Assembly: GCF_900078685.2 (NCBI RefSeq)
Contig: NZ_LT546166.1
Coordinates: 3,737,754-3,801,753 of the forward strand
Length of the DNA: 64,000 bases
Reading direction: 5' to 3'
From: Mycolicibacter icosiumassiliensis
Lineage (GTDB): Bacteria > Actinomycetota > Actinomycetes > Mycobacteriales > Mycobacteriaceae
How positions within the stretch are numbered: the stretch's first letter is position 1; each line of letters starts with the position of its first letter. Under the pieces are notes generated by a model. That model saw nothing but the letters and a program-made list of their open reading frames with translations, ran no database searches and had not been told where the DNA came from. Made by a program: the position numbers and the translations under genes. Shown here piece by piece: positions 1 through 7,476 of the stretch.

Positions 1-392
1 CCGTTGGCCAGCGAGGAGCCCATCGGGGTGCGCGACATCGACTCCACACCCCCGGCCACGACGACGTCGTAGTGTCCGGCGACCACACCGGCGGCGGCGA
101 AGTGCACCGACTGCTGGCTGGACCCGCATTGGCGGTCCACCGTCACCCCGGGCACGCTCTCCGGCCAGCCCGCGCTCAGCAGCGCGGTGCGTCCGATGTC
201 CAGCGCCTGCTCGCCGGCCTGCATGACACAGCCCCAGATCACGTCGTCGACCAGGGCCGGGTCCACACCGGCCCGGTTAACCAGCCCGTTGAGCACCTGG
301 GCGGACAGTTCGGCCGGGTGTACCCCGGACAGTCCGCCGTTGCGCTTGCCGATCGGCGAGCGCACCGCTTCGACGATGACGGCTTCAGCCAT
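1..392 (-). CDS. Thiolase (acetyl-CoA acyltransferase), N-terminal part, cut by window edge
   Basis: The visible 130 residues are the N-terminal half of a type II thiolase, which cleaves 3-ketoacyl-CoA with CoA or condenses two acyl-CoAs in beta-oxidation. The start MAEAVIVEAVRSPIGKRNGG is the usual thiolase N-terminus. Cys89 in DRQCGSSQQ is the acyl-accepting catalytic cysteine, followed by the family stretch GGVESMSRTPMG. An AAGGAG ribosome site lies just upstream of ATG 392. The C-terminal His and second Cys lie outside the window. It is divergent from the next gene. It could be a FadA-type degradative thiolase or an acetoacetyl-CoA thiolase; the visible part does not decide. Confidence 0.93.
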   Translation of the reverse strand, partial: MAEAVIVEAVRSPIGKRNGGLSGVHPAELSAQVLNGLVNRAGVDPALVDDVIWGCVMQAGEQALDIGRTALLSAGWPESVPGVTVDRQCGSSQQSVHFAAAGVVAGHYDVVVAGGVESMSRTPMGSSLAN

Positions 393-496
393 GGGTGCTC
401 CTTAGTTCGTTCGGGGTCTTGTTGCCTCGATTGTCGACCGGCGCGCTCGGCCGGCGTCAGCGGGGGTCACTCCGGGGCCCGCGTACCGTCGAATCC

Positions 497-1147
497 ATGG
501 CACGCATCATGATCATCGGCGGCCACGGCAAAATCGCCCTGCTGCTCGCCCCGCTCCTTACCCAAACCCACGACCAGGTCAGTTCGGTGTTCCGCAACCC
601 CGACCACGCCGAAGAGGTCGCGGTCACCGGCGCGGTGCCGGTGGTGGCCGACATCGAGCAGCTCGACACCGACGGCCTGGCCCGGCTGCTGGCCGGCCAC
701 GATGCGGTGGTGTTCTCCGCCGGCGCCGGCGGCGGCAACCCGGAACGCACCTACGCCGTCGACCGCGACGCCGCCATTCACTGTGTCGACGCCGCCGAAA
801 AGGCCGGTGTGCGGCGCTTCGTGATGGTGTCCTATTTCGGTGCGGGTCCCGATCACGGTGTTCCCGACGGCGACCCGTTCTTTCCGTATGCGCAGGCCAA
901 AGCCGCCGCCGACGCCCATCTGCGCGCCACCGACCTGGACTGGACGGTGCTGGGACCGAGCCGGCTCACCCTCGAGCCGGCGACCGGCCGGATCGCCGTC
1001 GGCCCCGACACCGGCAAAGGGCAGGTCTCCCGCGGCAACGTCGCCCAGGTGATCGCGGCCTGCCTGCGCGAGGACTCGACGATCGGTCGCACCATCGAGT
1101 TCAACGACGGCCCGACCCCGATCCCGGAGGCGCTTCGAGGCGATTGA
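497..1147 (+). CDS. NAD(P)-binding atypical short-chain dehydrogenase
   Basis: A 216-residue Rossmann protein with the dinucleotide motif IIGGHGKIA at residues 6-14, followed by an NmrA/atypical SDR layout: FSAGAG strand end, VSYFG at the catalytic Ser position and YAQAKAAAD supplying a Tyr-x-x-x-Lys pair. It resembles NAD(P)H-binding reductases or sensors of unknown substrate. ATG 497 is preferred over upstream in-frame codons because TACCGT at 484-489 sits seven bases before it, the spacing of a leaderless mycobacterial promoter. It is monocistronic, between the divergent thiolase and the metE riboswitch. Confidence 0.85.
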   Translation: MARIMIIGGHGKIALLLAPLLTQTHDQVSSVFRNPDHAEEVAVTGAVPVVADIEQLDTDGLARLLAGHDAVVFSAGAGGGNPERTYAVDRDAAIHCVDAAEKAGVRRFVMVSYFGAGPDHGVPDGDPFFPYAQAKAAADAHLRATDLDWTVLGPSRLTLEPATGRIAVGPDTGKGQVSRGNVAQVIAACLREDSTIGRTIEFNDGPTPIPEALRGD

Positions 1148-1194
1148 CCAGGTAATCTCGGTTACGCAACTGGTTTGCCGTTGTCGCCGCGAGG

Positions 1195-1405
1195 TGGCCT
1201 CGGCATCGAGCGCAAAGCGGTTTTCCGCGGTGCGCAAGAGGGAACCCGGTGAGAATCCGGGACTGTCCCGCAGCGGTATGCAGGAACGACCGCCGTCACA
1301 AAGCACTGGTCACGGGTTCGCCCATCGACTGGGAAGCGACGGCCATTAGGAGCACCTCGGTGCGCGCCTGCGAGTCCGAATACCTGCCTGTTGTGCTGGG
1401 CGCGC
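1195..1405 (+). ncRNA. Cobalamin (B12) riboswitch upstream of metE
   Basis: The leader holds the conserved cobalamin aptamer core: AGAGGGAACCCGGTGAGAAT, then a complementary CCGGGACTGTCCCGCAGCGG run (about 1226-1275), and a 3' closing segment GCGAGTCCGAATACCTGCC near 1370-1388. The order and spacing match B12 riboswitches that precede mycobacterial metE. Adenosylcobalamin binding is expected to switch off synthesis of the B12-independent methionine synthase when MetH can work. Outer boundaries are approximate. The remaining 135 bases to the metE start contain an AT-rich stretch (TTTATATATA, about 1463-1473) flanked by GTGC/GCAC that may be part of the expression platform. Confidence 0.93.
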
Positions 1406-1541
1406 CGCGCCCGGCGGATCAACGCCTCGCGGAATGGGCGTCTGGTTTTGAGGGTTACAGTGCTTTATATATAGGCACGGGACCGGATCAGCTGGACGGC
1501 TGCTGGCGTTGACCCACCCTCGTCAATTGAAGGATCAAATC

Positions 1542-3821
1542 GTGACCGCTCAACCCTTTACCGCCACCATTCTCGGCTCACCTCGTATCGGGCCGCGCCG
1601 CGAGCTCAAGCGTGCCACCGAAAGCTACTGGGCCGGCCGCATCGGCCAGGACGAGCTGAAGAAGGTGGCCGCCGGCCTGCGCCGCGACACCTGGGCTCAG
1701 CTGGCCGCCGCCGGACTCGACTCGGTACCGGTGAACACGTTCTCCTACTACGACCAGATGCTCGACACCGCGGTACTGCTGGGCGCACTCCCGGCCCGGG
1801 TGGCCGGCGTCGCCGACGAGCTCGACCGGTACTTCGCCGCGGCTCGCGGCAACGCCGAGATCGCTCCGCTGGAGATGACGAAGTGGTTCGACACCAACTA
1901 CCACTACATCGTTCCCGAGATCGGCCCGGACACAACGTTCACCCTCAACCCCGCCAAGGTGCTCGCCGAGCTCGTCGAGGCCAAGGAACAGGGCTTCGGC
2001 GGAAACGTGGCCCGACCGGTGATCATCGGGCCGATTACGTTCCTGCTGCTGTCCAAAGCCGTCGACGGCGCGCCGGCACCGATCTCGCGCCTCGATGAGC
2101 TGACCGACGTCTACGCCGAGCTGCTGGGCAAGCTGGCCGACGCCGGCGCGCAGTGGGTCCAGATCGACGAGCCGGTGCTGGTGACCGACATCGCCGCGGA
2201 CGCGCCGGCCCTGGCCGAGCAGGTGTACAACCGCCTCGGCGGGCTGAGCAACCGGCCGTCGATCTTCGTAGCCACCTACTTCGGCGACCCCGGCGCTGGG
2301 CTGGCGGCGCTGGCCAACACGCCCGTCGAGGCGATCGGCATCGACCTGGTCTACGGCCCCGACACCGCGATCGCCTCGGTGCCGAAGCTGGCCTCCAAGA
2401 CGCTGGTGGCCGGGATCGTCGACGGCCGCAACATCTGGCGCACCGACCTGCAGGCCGCACTGGCCAAGCTGGCGAGCCTGCTGGGTTCGGCCGGGGCGGT
2501 AGCTGTTTCTACGTCGTGCTCGACACTGCACGTGCCCTACTCGCTGGAGCCCGAGACCGGACTGGATGACGCGCTGCGCAGCTGGCTGGCGTTCGGCGCC
2601 GAGAAGGTGACCGAGGTGGCCACCCTGGCCCGCGCCCTGCGTGAGGGTCGGGAAGCCGTCACCGAGCAGATCGAGGCGTCCAACGCCGCGGTCGCCTCCC
2701 GCAAGTCCGACCCGCGGCTCAACAATGCGGCGTTGCGCGCGCAGATCGCCGAGATCCGGGCGGCCGGCATTCAGCGCGGTTCGGCCGAGGCACGCCGCGC
2801 CGCCCAGGACGAGCGGCTGCACCTGCCGCCGCTGCCGACCACCACCATCGGCTCGTTCCCGCAGACCGTGGAGATCCGCAAAGCCCGCGCGGCCCTGGTG
2901 GCCGGGGAGATCGACGAGGCGGAGTACACCAACCGGATGAAGGCGGAGGTCGCCGCCGTCATCAAGCTGCAGGAGAACCTCGGCCTCGACGTGCTGGTGC
3001 ACGGCGAGCCGGAACGCAACGACATGGTGCAGTACTTCGCCGAGCAGCTGAAGGGCTTCTTCGCCACCAGCAACGGCTGGGTGCAGTCCTACGGCAGCCG
3101 TTGTGTTCGCCCGCCAGTGCTGTTCGGTGACGTGACGCGACCCAACCCGATGACGGTCGAGTGGGCCACCTACGCCCAGTCGCTGACCGACAAGCCGGTC
3201 AAGGGCATGCTGACCGGTCCGGTCACCATCCTGGCCTGGTCGTTCGTCCGCGACGACCAGCCGCTGGCCGACAGCGCCTACCAGGTGGCGTTGGCGATCC
3301 GTGAGGAGACGGTGGATCTGGAAGCCGCCGGCATCGCGGTGATTCAGGTCGACGAGCCCGCCCTGCGCGAGCTGTTGCCGTTGCGCGACGCCGACAAGGC
3401 GGCCTACCTGGATTGGGCGGTTGGTTCGTTCCGGATGTCCACCTCGGGCGTGTCCGACGCGACACAGATCCACACCCACCTGTGCTACTCGGAGTTCGGC
3501 GAGGTGATCGGTGCGATCGCCGACCTGGACGCCGACGTCACCTCGATCGAGGCGGCGCGCTCGCACATGGAGGTGCTCGACGACCTCAACGCGATCGGGT
3601 TCTCCAACGGGGTCGGCCCGGGTGTCTACGACATCCACTCGCCGCGGGTGCCCAGCGCCGACGAGATGGCCGCATCGCTGCGTGAGGCACTGGATGCCGT
3701 TCCGGCACAGCGGCTTTGGGTCAACCCGGACTGCGGTCTGAAGACCCGCAAGACCGACGAGGTGACCGCTTCGCTGGCCAACCTGGTCGCTGCCGCCAAG
3801 GACGCCCGCGCCAGTCTGTGA
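1542..3821 (+). CDS. metE: Cobalamin-independent methionine synthase
   Basis: A 759-residue protein that methylates homocysteine from 5-methyltetrahydrofolate-polyglutamate without B12. The N-terminal MetE domain starts QPFTATILGSPRIGPRRELK. The C-terminal catalytic domain starts near LPTTTIGSFPQT and carries the zinc ligands in THLCYSEF (His, Cys) and NPDCGLKTR (Cys). GTG 1542 is chosen because AAGGA lies eight bases upstream and the resulting length equals M. tuberculosis MetE; an upstream TTG at 1509 has neither support. The cobalamin riboswitch in its leader should repress it when B12 is present. Ortholog of Rv1133c by sequence and order. Confidence 0.98.
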   Translation: MTAQPFTATILGSPRIGPRRELKRATESYWAGRIGQDELKKVAAGLRRDTWAQLAAAGLDSVPVNTFSYYDQMLDTAVLLGALPARVAGVADELDRYFAAARGNAEIAPLEMTKWFDTNYHYIVPEIGPDTTFTLNPAKVLAELVEAKEQGFGGNVARPVIIGPITFLLLSKAVDGAPAPISRLDELTDVYAELLGKLADAGAQWVQIDEPVLVTDIAADAPALAEQVYNRLGGLSNRPSIFVATYFGDPGAGLAALANTPVEAIGIDLVYGPDTAIASVPKLASKTLVAGIVDGRNIWRTDLQAALAKLASLLGSAGAVAVSTSCSTLHVPYSLEPETGLDDALRSWLAFGAEKVTEVATLARALREGREAVTEQIEASNAAVASRKSDPRLNNAALRAQIAEIRAAGIQRGSAEARRAAQDERLHLPPLPTTTIGSFPQTVEIRKARAALVAGEIDEAEYTNRMKAEVAAVIKLQENLGLDVLVHGEPERNDMVQYFAEQLKGFFATSNGWVQSYGSRCVRPPVLFGDVTRPNPMTVEWATYAQSLTDKPVKGMLTGPVTILAWSFVRDDQPLADSAYQVALAIREETVDLEAAGIAVIQVDEPALRELLPLRDADKAAYLDWAVGSFRMSTSGVSDATQIHTHLCYSEFGEVIGAIADLDADVTSIEAARSHMEVLDDLNAIGFSNGVGPGVYDIHSPRVPSADEMAASLREALDAVPAQRLWVNPDCGLKTRKTDEVTASLANLVAAAKDARASL

Positions 3822-3829
3822 CCGTCTGG

Positions 3830-3867
3830 CATGTTGCGCCCCAGAGCTGTCTCTGGGGCGCAACATG
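3830..3867 (+). terminator. Strong hairpin between metE and the MTHFR gene
   Basis: A perfect inverted repeat with arms ATGTTGCGCCCCAGAG and CTCTGGGGCGCAACAT around a four-base CTGT loop. It extends by one more pair (and a G-U beyond), giving a 17-bp stem that begins nine bases after the metE stop. There is no U-tract, as is common for mycobacterial I-shaped terminators. It ends about 30 bases before the next start, so it may terminate the riboswitch-controlled metE message and uncouple the downstream gene. Confidence 0.8.
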
Positions 3868-3896
3868 TCCGTTCCAATGAGATACGGAGTCCCCTG

Positions 3897-4787
3897 GTGC
3901 CGTTGAACACCATTGCACTGGAACTAGTGCCGCCCAACACCGATCGCGGAACCGAGCACGCCCGCGAAGAGGCCCGCAAGGTCCTACAGTTATCCGAGCA
4001 AGCGGGCATCGCGGGCCGGATCGGTCACGTAATGATCCCCGGATTAATCCCCGAAGATGATGGCCGGCCGATTGAGATACAACCCAAACTCGATGTCTCC
4101 GACTTCTGGTCGGTCATCCACCCCGAACTGCCCGGCGTACACGGACTGTGCACGCAGGTCACCGCATTCCTCGACGAGGCAGCGCTGCGGACGCGACTGT
4201 CGGGGCTGCGCCAGGCCGGGTTCGACGCAATCATCTTCGTCGGCGTCCCGCGCACGCTGAACGACGGTGAGGGCGGCGGCGTCGCACCCACCGATGCCCT
4301 GTCGAAGTTCGACGATCTGGTCGACAACCGGGGCGTCATCCTCATCCCGACCCGAGACGCAGAGCAGGACCGCTTCGCCTTCAAATGCGACCGGGGCGCC
4401 ACCTTCGGGATGACGCAGCTGCTCTACTCCGATGCGATTGTCGGATTCCTGCGCGACTTCAAGAACGTCAGTGACCACCGGCCCGAGGTTCTGTTGTCGT
4501 TCGGCTTCGTGCCGAAGATGGAGGCCAACGTCGGACTGATCGATTGGCTGATCCAGGACCCGGGGAACGAGGCCGTCGCCGCCGAACAGGCCTTCGTCCG
4601 GACTTTGGCCGCAGGCGAACCCGACACCAAACGCCGCCAGTTGCTCGATCTGTACAAACGGGTCATCGACGGGGTGGCGGAATTGGGCTACCCGTTGAGC
4701 CTGCACTTCGAGGCTCCCTACGGAATTTCGAAACCGGCATTCGACACCTTCGCCGAGATGCTTGCCTACTGGTCGCCGCACGCATGA
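3897..4787 (+). CDS. Mycobacterial-type methylenetetrahydrofolate reductase
   Basis: A 296-residue TIM-barrel protein closely resembling the Rv2172c family, the non-canonical MTHFR of mycobacteria that supplies 5-methyl-THF for methionine synthesis. Recognisable blocks include NTIALELVPPN at the N-terminus, GRIGHVMIPGLI, HGLCTQVTAFLDE, VGVPRTLNDGEG, FKCDRGATFGMTQLLYSD and LLSFGFVPKME. GTG 3897 is used because the family starts LNTIALELVPP and a GGAG lies about eight bases upstream. It follows metE, whose co-substrate it makes. The strong hairpin between them suggests it is not simply co-controlled by the B12 riboswitch. M. tuberculosis keeps this gene elsewhere. Confidence 0.85.
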   Translation: MPLNTIALELVPPNTDRGTEHAREEARKVLQLSEQAGIAGRIGHVMIPGLIPEDDGRPIEIQPKLDVSDFWSVIHPELPGVHGLCTQVTAFLDEAALRTRLSGLRQAGFDAIIFVGVPRTLNDGEGGGVAPTDALSKFDDLVDNRGVILIPTRDAEQDRFAFKCDRGATFGMTQLLYSDAIVGFLRDFKNVSDHRPEVLLSFGFVPKMEANVGLIDWLIQDPGNEAVAAEQAFVRTLAAGEPDTKRRQLLDLYKRVIDGVAELGYPLSLHFEAPYGISKPAFDTFAEMLAYWSPHA

Positions 4788-4798
4788 CGCCGGCGGGT

Positions 4799-5278
4799 TC
4801 ATCCGCGGCGGGCGAGGTACTCCTGCTTCAGCACCCAGGTGTGCCCGTCGCTACTGCGTTCGTCGCGCCAGCGAAACGAGTCCGGGGCAATGTCGCGGAA
4901 GCTCCATCGGATGGCCGAGCCGTCCGGCAGTGCGCCGTCCTGGACGATCCCGTCCGCGTCGGTGCGGCCCAGTTGGAGCAGCCGAAGTCCTAGCTGCGGT
5001 TCGGTCCACTGGATGTGCCAGGCGTCGACGGTCGGGTCATAGACGCGCAGCGTCGTGCCGTGAAAGAGGCCGTCGGCGTGCCAGACGTCCTGGACGGCCC
5101 GCCCGTCGAGCACCCAGTCCGCAACCATCCAGCCGGCGACTTGGCGGGTGCCGTCGTCGCCGAACCAGGTGATGTCAAGGTCCCAGCGGCCGCCCACCAA
5201 CCATCCGTAGCGGGCCATCGCGTCGCGATGTTCGGCGACCGGCCCGGTAGCGACCAATGCGGCTGTCAGCATTGACAT
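4799..5278 (-). CDS. DUF1579-like small protein of unknown function
   Basis: 159 residues with the pattern of DUF1579-like beta-barrel proteins: GGRWDLDITWFGDDG, then WVLDGRAVQDVW, GTTLRVYDPTVDAWHIQW and a C-terminal RWRDERSSDGHTW. No catalytic residues are evident. It is the last gene of a three-member unit: its ATG (5278) follows the stop of the 25-codon VOC stub by one base, so translation is probably coupled, and a MerR-family regulator lies upstream. Its tail converges with the MTHFR gene 11 bases away. A second Met at residue 3 could also be the start. The function is not known; the context suggests a stress- or ligand-responsive operon. Confidence 0.75.
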   Translation of the reverse strand: MSMLTAALVATGPVAEHRDAMARYGWLVGGRWDLDITWFGDDGTRQVAGWMVADWVLDGRAVQDVWHADGLFHGTTLRVYDPTVDAWHIQWTEPQLGLRLLQLGRTDADGIVQDGALPDGSAIRWSFRDIAPDSFRWRDERSSDGHTWVLKQEYLARRG

Positions 5279-5279
5279 C

Positions 5280-5357
5280 TCATGCCGCCACGATGTCGAA
5301 CTCGTTGCCCTCGGCGTCGGCGCAGTCGAAGGTGACGGTGTGCAGCGTGATCTCCAT
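5280..5357 (-). pseudogene. 25-codon stub of a VOC/glyoxalase-family protein
   Basis: This ORF encodes MEITLHTVTFDCADAEGNEF followed by DIVAA. The first 14 residues match the beginning of glyoxalase-like VOC proteins (MxITLHTVTxDCADP) and the last 11 match their very end (DPEGNEFxIV). It therefore looks like a VOC gene that lost about 100 codons by an in-frame internal deletion. Yet it keeps an excellent AAGGAG ribosome site eight bases from the ATG, 14 bases after the MerR stop, and its own stop nearly touches the next ATG. Either it is a scar kept in frame for translational coupling, or a functional micro-ORF; no activity can be inferred. Confidence 0.7.
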
Positions 5358-5371
5358 GGGTGAACTCCTTG

Positions 5372-5701
5372 TCATGTTGTCGTGGTCAGGATTTGGTGCG
5401 AAAGATCGGCCTGCGCCAGGCGGTCTTGGAGCCGTTGCAGGTGAGCCACGATGGCCCGGTTGCGGTCGGTGACCTGTTCGGCGCGCATCACCTCGGTCAG
5501 CTCGCCGAGCGGCATGCCCAGATCGCGTAGCCGGCGGATGACCTGGGCGATCGGTACTTGGTCCGGGCTGTAGTAGCGGTAGCCCGACGACGGGTCCACC
5601 TGAACGGGCGCCAACAGGCCGCGCTCGTGATAGAGCCGCAACGCCTTGACGGTCAGATCGGTCATCCGGGAGAAGTCCCCGATGGGCAACAGTGTCGGCA
5701 T
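5372..5701 (-). CDS. Short MerR-family transcriptional regulator
   Basis: 109 residues containing a complete MerR winged-helix DNA-binding domain (IGDFSRMTDLTVKALRLYHE, then SGYRYYSPDQVPIAQVIRRL) and a dimerisation coiled coil (NRAIVAHLQRLQDRLAQ). It ends there, without the GyrI-like effector domain that full-length relatives (about 250-270 residues) carry. The ATG at 5701 is chosen because it begins the MerR fold (MPTLLPIGDF) and lies seven bases after a GACACT -10 element, which implies a leaderless mRNA. The gene is divergent from the crotonase and heads an operon with the VOC stub and the DUF1579-like gene. Its own promoter has the MerR-type 19-bp spacer. Confidence 0.88.
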   Translation of the reverse strand: MPTLLPIGDFSRMTDLTVKALRLYHERGLLAPVQVDPSSGYRYYSPDQVPIAQVIRRLRDLGMPLGELTEVMRAEQVTDRNRAIVAHLQRLQDRLAQADLSHQILTTTT

Positions 5702-5708
5702 GTGGTCC

Positions 5709-5739
5709 AGTGTCGAAGCTCCCCCGGGGGCAGAGTCAA
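5709..5739 (-). promoter_or_regulatory. MerR-type promoter with 19-bp spacer and dyad
   Basis: Reading the minus strand, TTGACT (5739-5734) and GACACT (5714-5709) are separated by 19 bases, CTGCCCCCGGGGGAGCTTC, whose centre CCCCCGGGGG is palindromic. Over-long 19-20-bp spacers with a dyad between -35 and -10 are the hallmark of promoters untwisted by MerR regulators. The -10 is seven bases from the MerR start codon, so the transcript would begin at the ATG. The divergent crotonase promoter lies only 15 bases beyond, so the regulator could affect both. Confidence 0.65.
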
Positions 5740-5766
5740 CAGATCGGTGCAACTAGCCTCGGGGAG

Positions 5767-6648
5767 ATGGAGTTCAACACGCTGCGGCACGAGGTTGAAG
5801 ACGGCATTCTCACCGTGTACCTGGACCGACCGGAGAATCTCAACGCGTTCACCGTCGAAATGGCCGAGGAGTTGGAGCGCACTTTCGTGCAGGTCAACGA
5901 CGACGACGCCGTCCGCGCGGTAATCGTCACCGGGTCCGGACGTGCGTTCTGCGCGGGGATGGACCTGTCCAGCTCGGGCAACGTGTTCGGACTCGACGAG
6001 TCCAAGACGCCGTCACTGGCCGACATGAGCGACCTCGACGATCCGGAGCTGGCCCGGGTCCGCGACACCGGCGGGCGGGTGACGCTGGCGATCTACGGCT
6101 GTCGCAAGCCGGTGATCGCCGCGGTCAACGGCGCCGCGGTCGGGATCGGCGCCACCATGATGCTGGCGATGGACGCCCGGCTGTTTTCGACCAAGGCACG
6201 GTTCGGTCTGGTGTTCGGGAAGCTGGGCATCACCCCGGAAGCCTGCTCGACGTGGTTCCTGCCGCGGATCGTGGGCGTGCCAACGGCGTTGGATCTGCTC
6301 TACCGCGCCGACATCCTCGACGCCGAGCACGCGCACGCCTGCGGGATCGCCCAGTCCATCCACCAGCCGGAGACCCTGCTGGCCGAGGCACGGGCGGTCG
6401 CGGACGCCTGGACCAAGGGCCGCTCGCCGGTCTCGTTCGCGTTGATCCGCCAGATGCTCTACCGCAACTCCGCCCAGCCCGACCCGGTCGAGGCGCACCG
6501 GGTGGACTCGCTGGCGATGTTCTACACCAGCATCGGCGACGGCGCCGACGGCGTGCGCGCGTTCCTGGAGAAGCGCGACGCGCAGTTCACCTCCCAGGCC
6601 TCGGCCATGCCGCCGTTCTACGACGAGTGGGTCAAACCCAACTCCTAA
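5767..6648 (+). CDS. Enoyl-CoA hydratase/isomerase (crotonase) family protein
   Basis: 293 residues with a crotonase fold. The oxyanion-hole block GSGRAFCAGMDLSSSG is near residue 60, and IYGCRKPVIAAVNGAAVGIG holds the second oxyanion glycines. GKLGITPEACSTWFLPRIVG carries a Glu at the position of the catalytic acid, with no second catalytic Glu in the first block. This EchA class hydrates or isomerises enoyl-CoA in fatty-acid or side-chain degradation; the substrate is unknown. ATG 5767 is preceded by TAGCCT at 5754-5759 with a seven-base gap, so a leaderless transcript is likely. The stop overlaps the convergent hydroxylase tail by four bases. Confidence 0.93.
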   Translation: MEFNTLRHEVEDGILTVYLDRPENLNAFTVEMAEELERTFVQVNDDDAVRAVIVTGSGRAFCAGMDLSSSGNVFGLDESKTPSLADMSDLDDPELARVRDTGGRVTLAIYGCRKPVIAAVNGAAVGIGATMMLAMDARLFSTKARFGLVFGKLGITPEACSTWFLPRIVGVPTALDLLYRADILDAEHAHACGIAQSIHQPETLLAEARAVADAWTKGRSPVSFALIRQMLYRNSAQPDPVEAHRVDSLAMFYTSIGDGADGVRAFLEKRDAQFTSQASAMPPFYDEWVKPNS

Positions 6649-7472
6649 CCCGACGGCTGCCAGCCCGGGCCGCGAAACAGGTGGCCCAACACCGCACGCC
6701 AGTTGCGGGCCGCGCGGATGTCACGCCAGATCGCGACGTACTCGTGGGTGGCCACGCGCACCGGATTGAACGTGTCGATGTTCTTGGTCAAGCCGTAGAT
6801 GACGCGCTCCTCCTCGGGCTCGAAGGTGCCGAACAGCCGATCCCAGACGATGAGGATCCCACCGTAGTTCTTGTCGAGGTATTGGGCGTTCGCCCCGTGG
6901 TGCACGCGGTGGTGTGACGGGGTGTTGAAGATGAATTCGATGGGCCGCCAGAGCTTGCCGACCCGCTCGGTGTGGATGAAGAACTGGTAGAGCAGGCTGA
7001 CCGACTGCTGCAGCAGGATCATCCACGGAGCGAATCCGGCAAACGCCAACAGGATCCAGAACGGCACCGCGGTGAACGGCGTCCAGGTCTGACGCAGGGC
7101 CGTGGACAGGTTGTAGTGCCGGCTGGAGTGGTGCACCACGTGGCTGGCCCAGAACACCCGGATGGTGTGGTGGGTGCGGTGATACCAGTAGTAGGCGACG
7201 TCGTCGGCGACGAACAACGCGATCCAGGTCAGCGGGTTGGCCGCCGGCAGGTGAACCGGCGCCAGCAGATAGACCCCGCTGAAAATCGCCAGCACCACCA
7301 GCTTCCAGCCGATGTTGATGATCACGTTGCCGATGCCCATCGAAAGGCTGGTGCCGGTATCGCGTAGTTCGTAGCCGCGCTCGTCGTCGTCGGGCCGCAC
7401 GGCGAACGACACGGCTTCCAGCAGCAGGCAGAGCACGAAGACCGGGATGGCGTGGGCGATGAGGTCGAACAT
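6645..7472 (-). CDS. Sterol desaturase / fatty-acid hydroxylase family membrane protein
   Basis: 275 residues of an integral-membrane di-iron oxygenase. The three histidine clusters are HRTHH, HVVHHSSRH and HHRVHHG, in the order and spacing of the fatty-acid hydroxylase superfamily, with about four hydrophobic segments around them (for example VFVLCLLLEAVSFAV and WMILLQQSVSLLYQFF). It probably hydroxylates or desaturates a lipid or sterol in the membrane. Its ATG lies four bases after the stop of the FadR-type regulator gene, so the two form an operon and translation is probably coupled. The natural substrate cannot be read from the sequence. Confidence 0.93.
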   Translation of the reverse strand: MFDLIAHAIPVFVLCLLLEAVSFAVRPDDDERGYELRDTGTSLSMGIGNVIINIGWKLVVLAIFSGVYLLAPVHLPAANPLTWIALFVADDVAYYWYHRTHHTIRVFWASHVVHHSSRHYNLSTALRQTWTPFTAVPFWILLAFAGFAPWMILLQQSVSLLYQFFIHTERVGKLWRPIEFIFNTPSHHRVHHGANAQYLDKNYGGILIVWDRLFGTFEPEEERVIYGLTKNIDTFNPVRVATHEYVAIWRDIRAARNWRAVLGHLFRGPGWQPSG

Positions 7473-7476
7473 GCGG

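Noticed and set aside
1578..3866. 762-codon open frame on the minus strand opposite metE
   Set aside because: It is the antisense of metE. High third-position GC keeps the complementary frame open and the translation is Arg/Gly/Val-rich with no family features.
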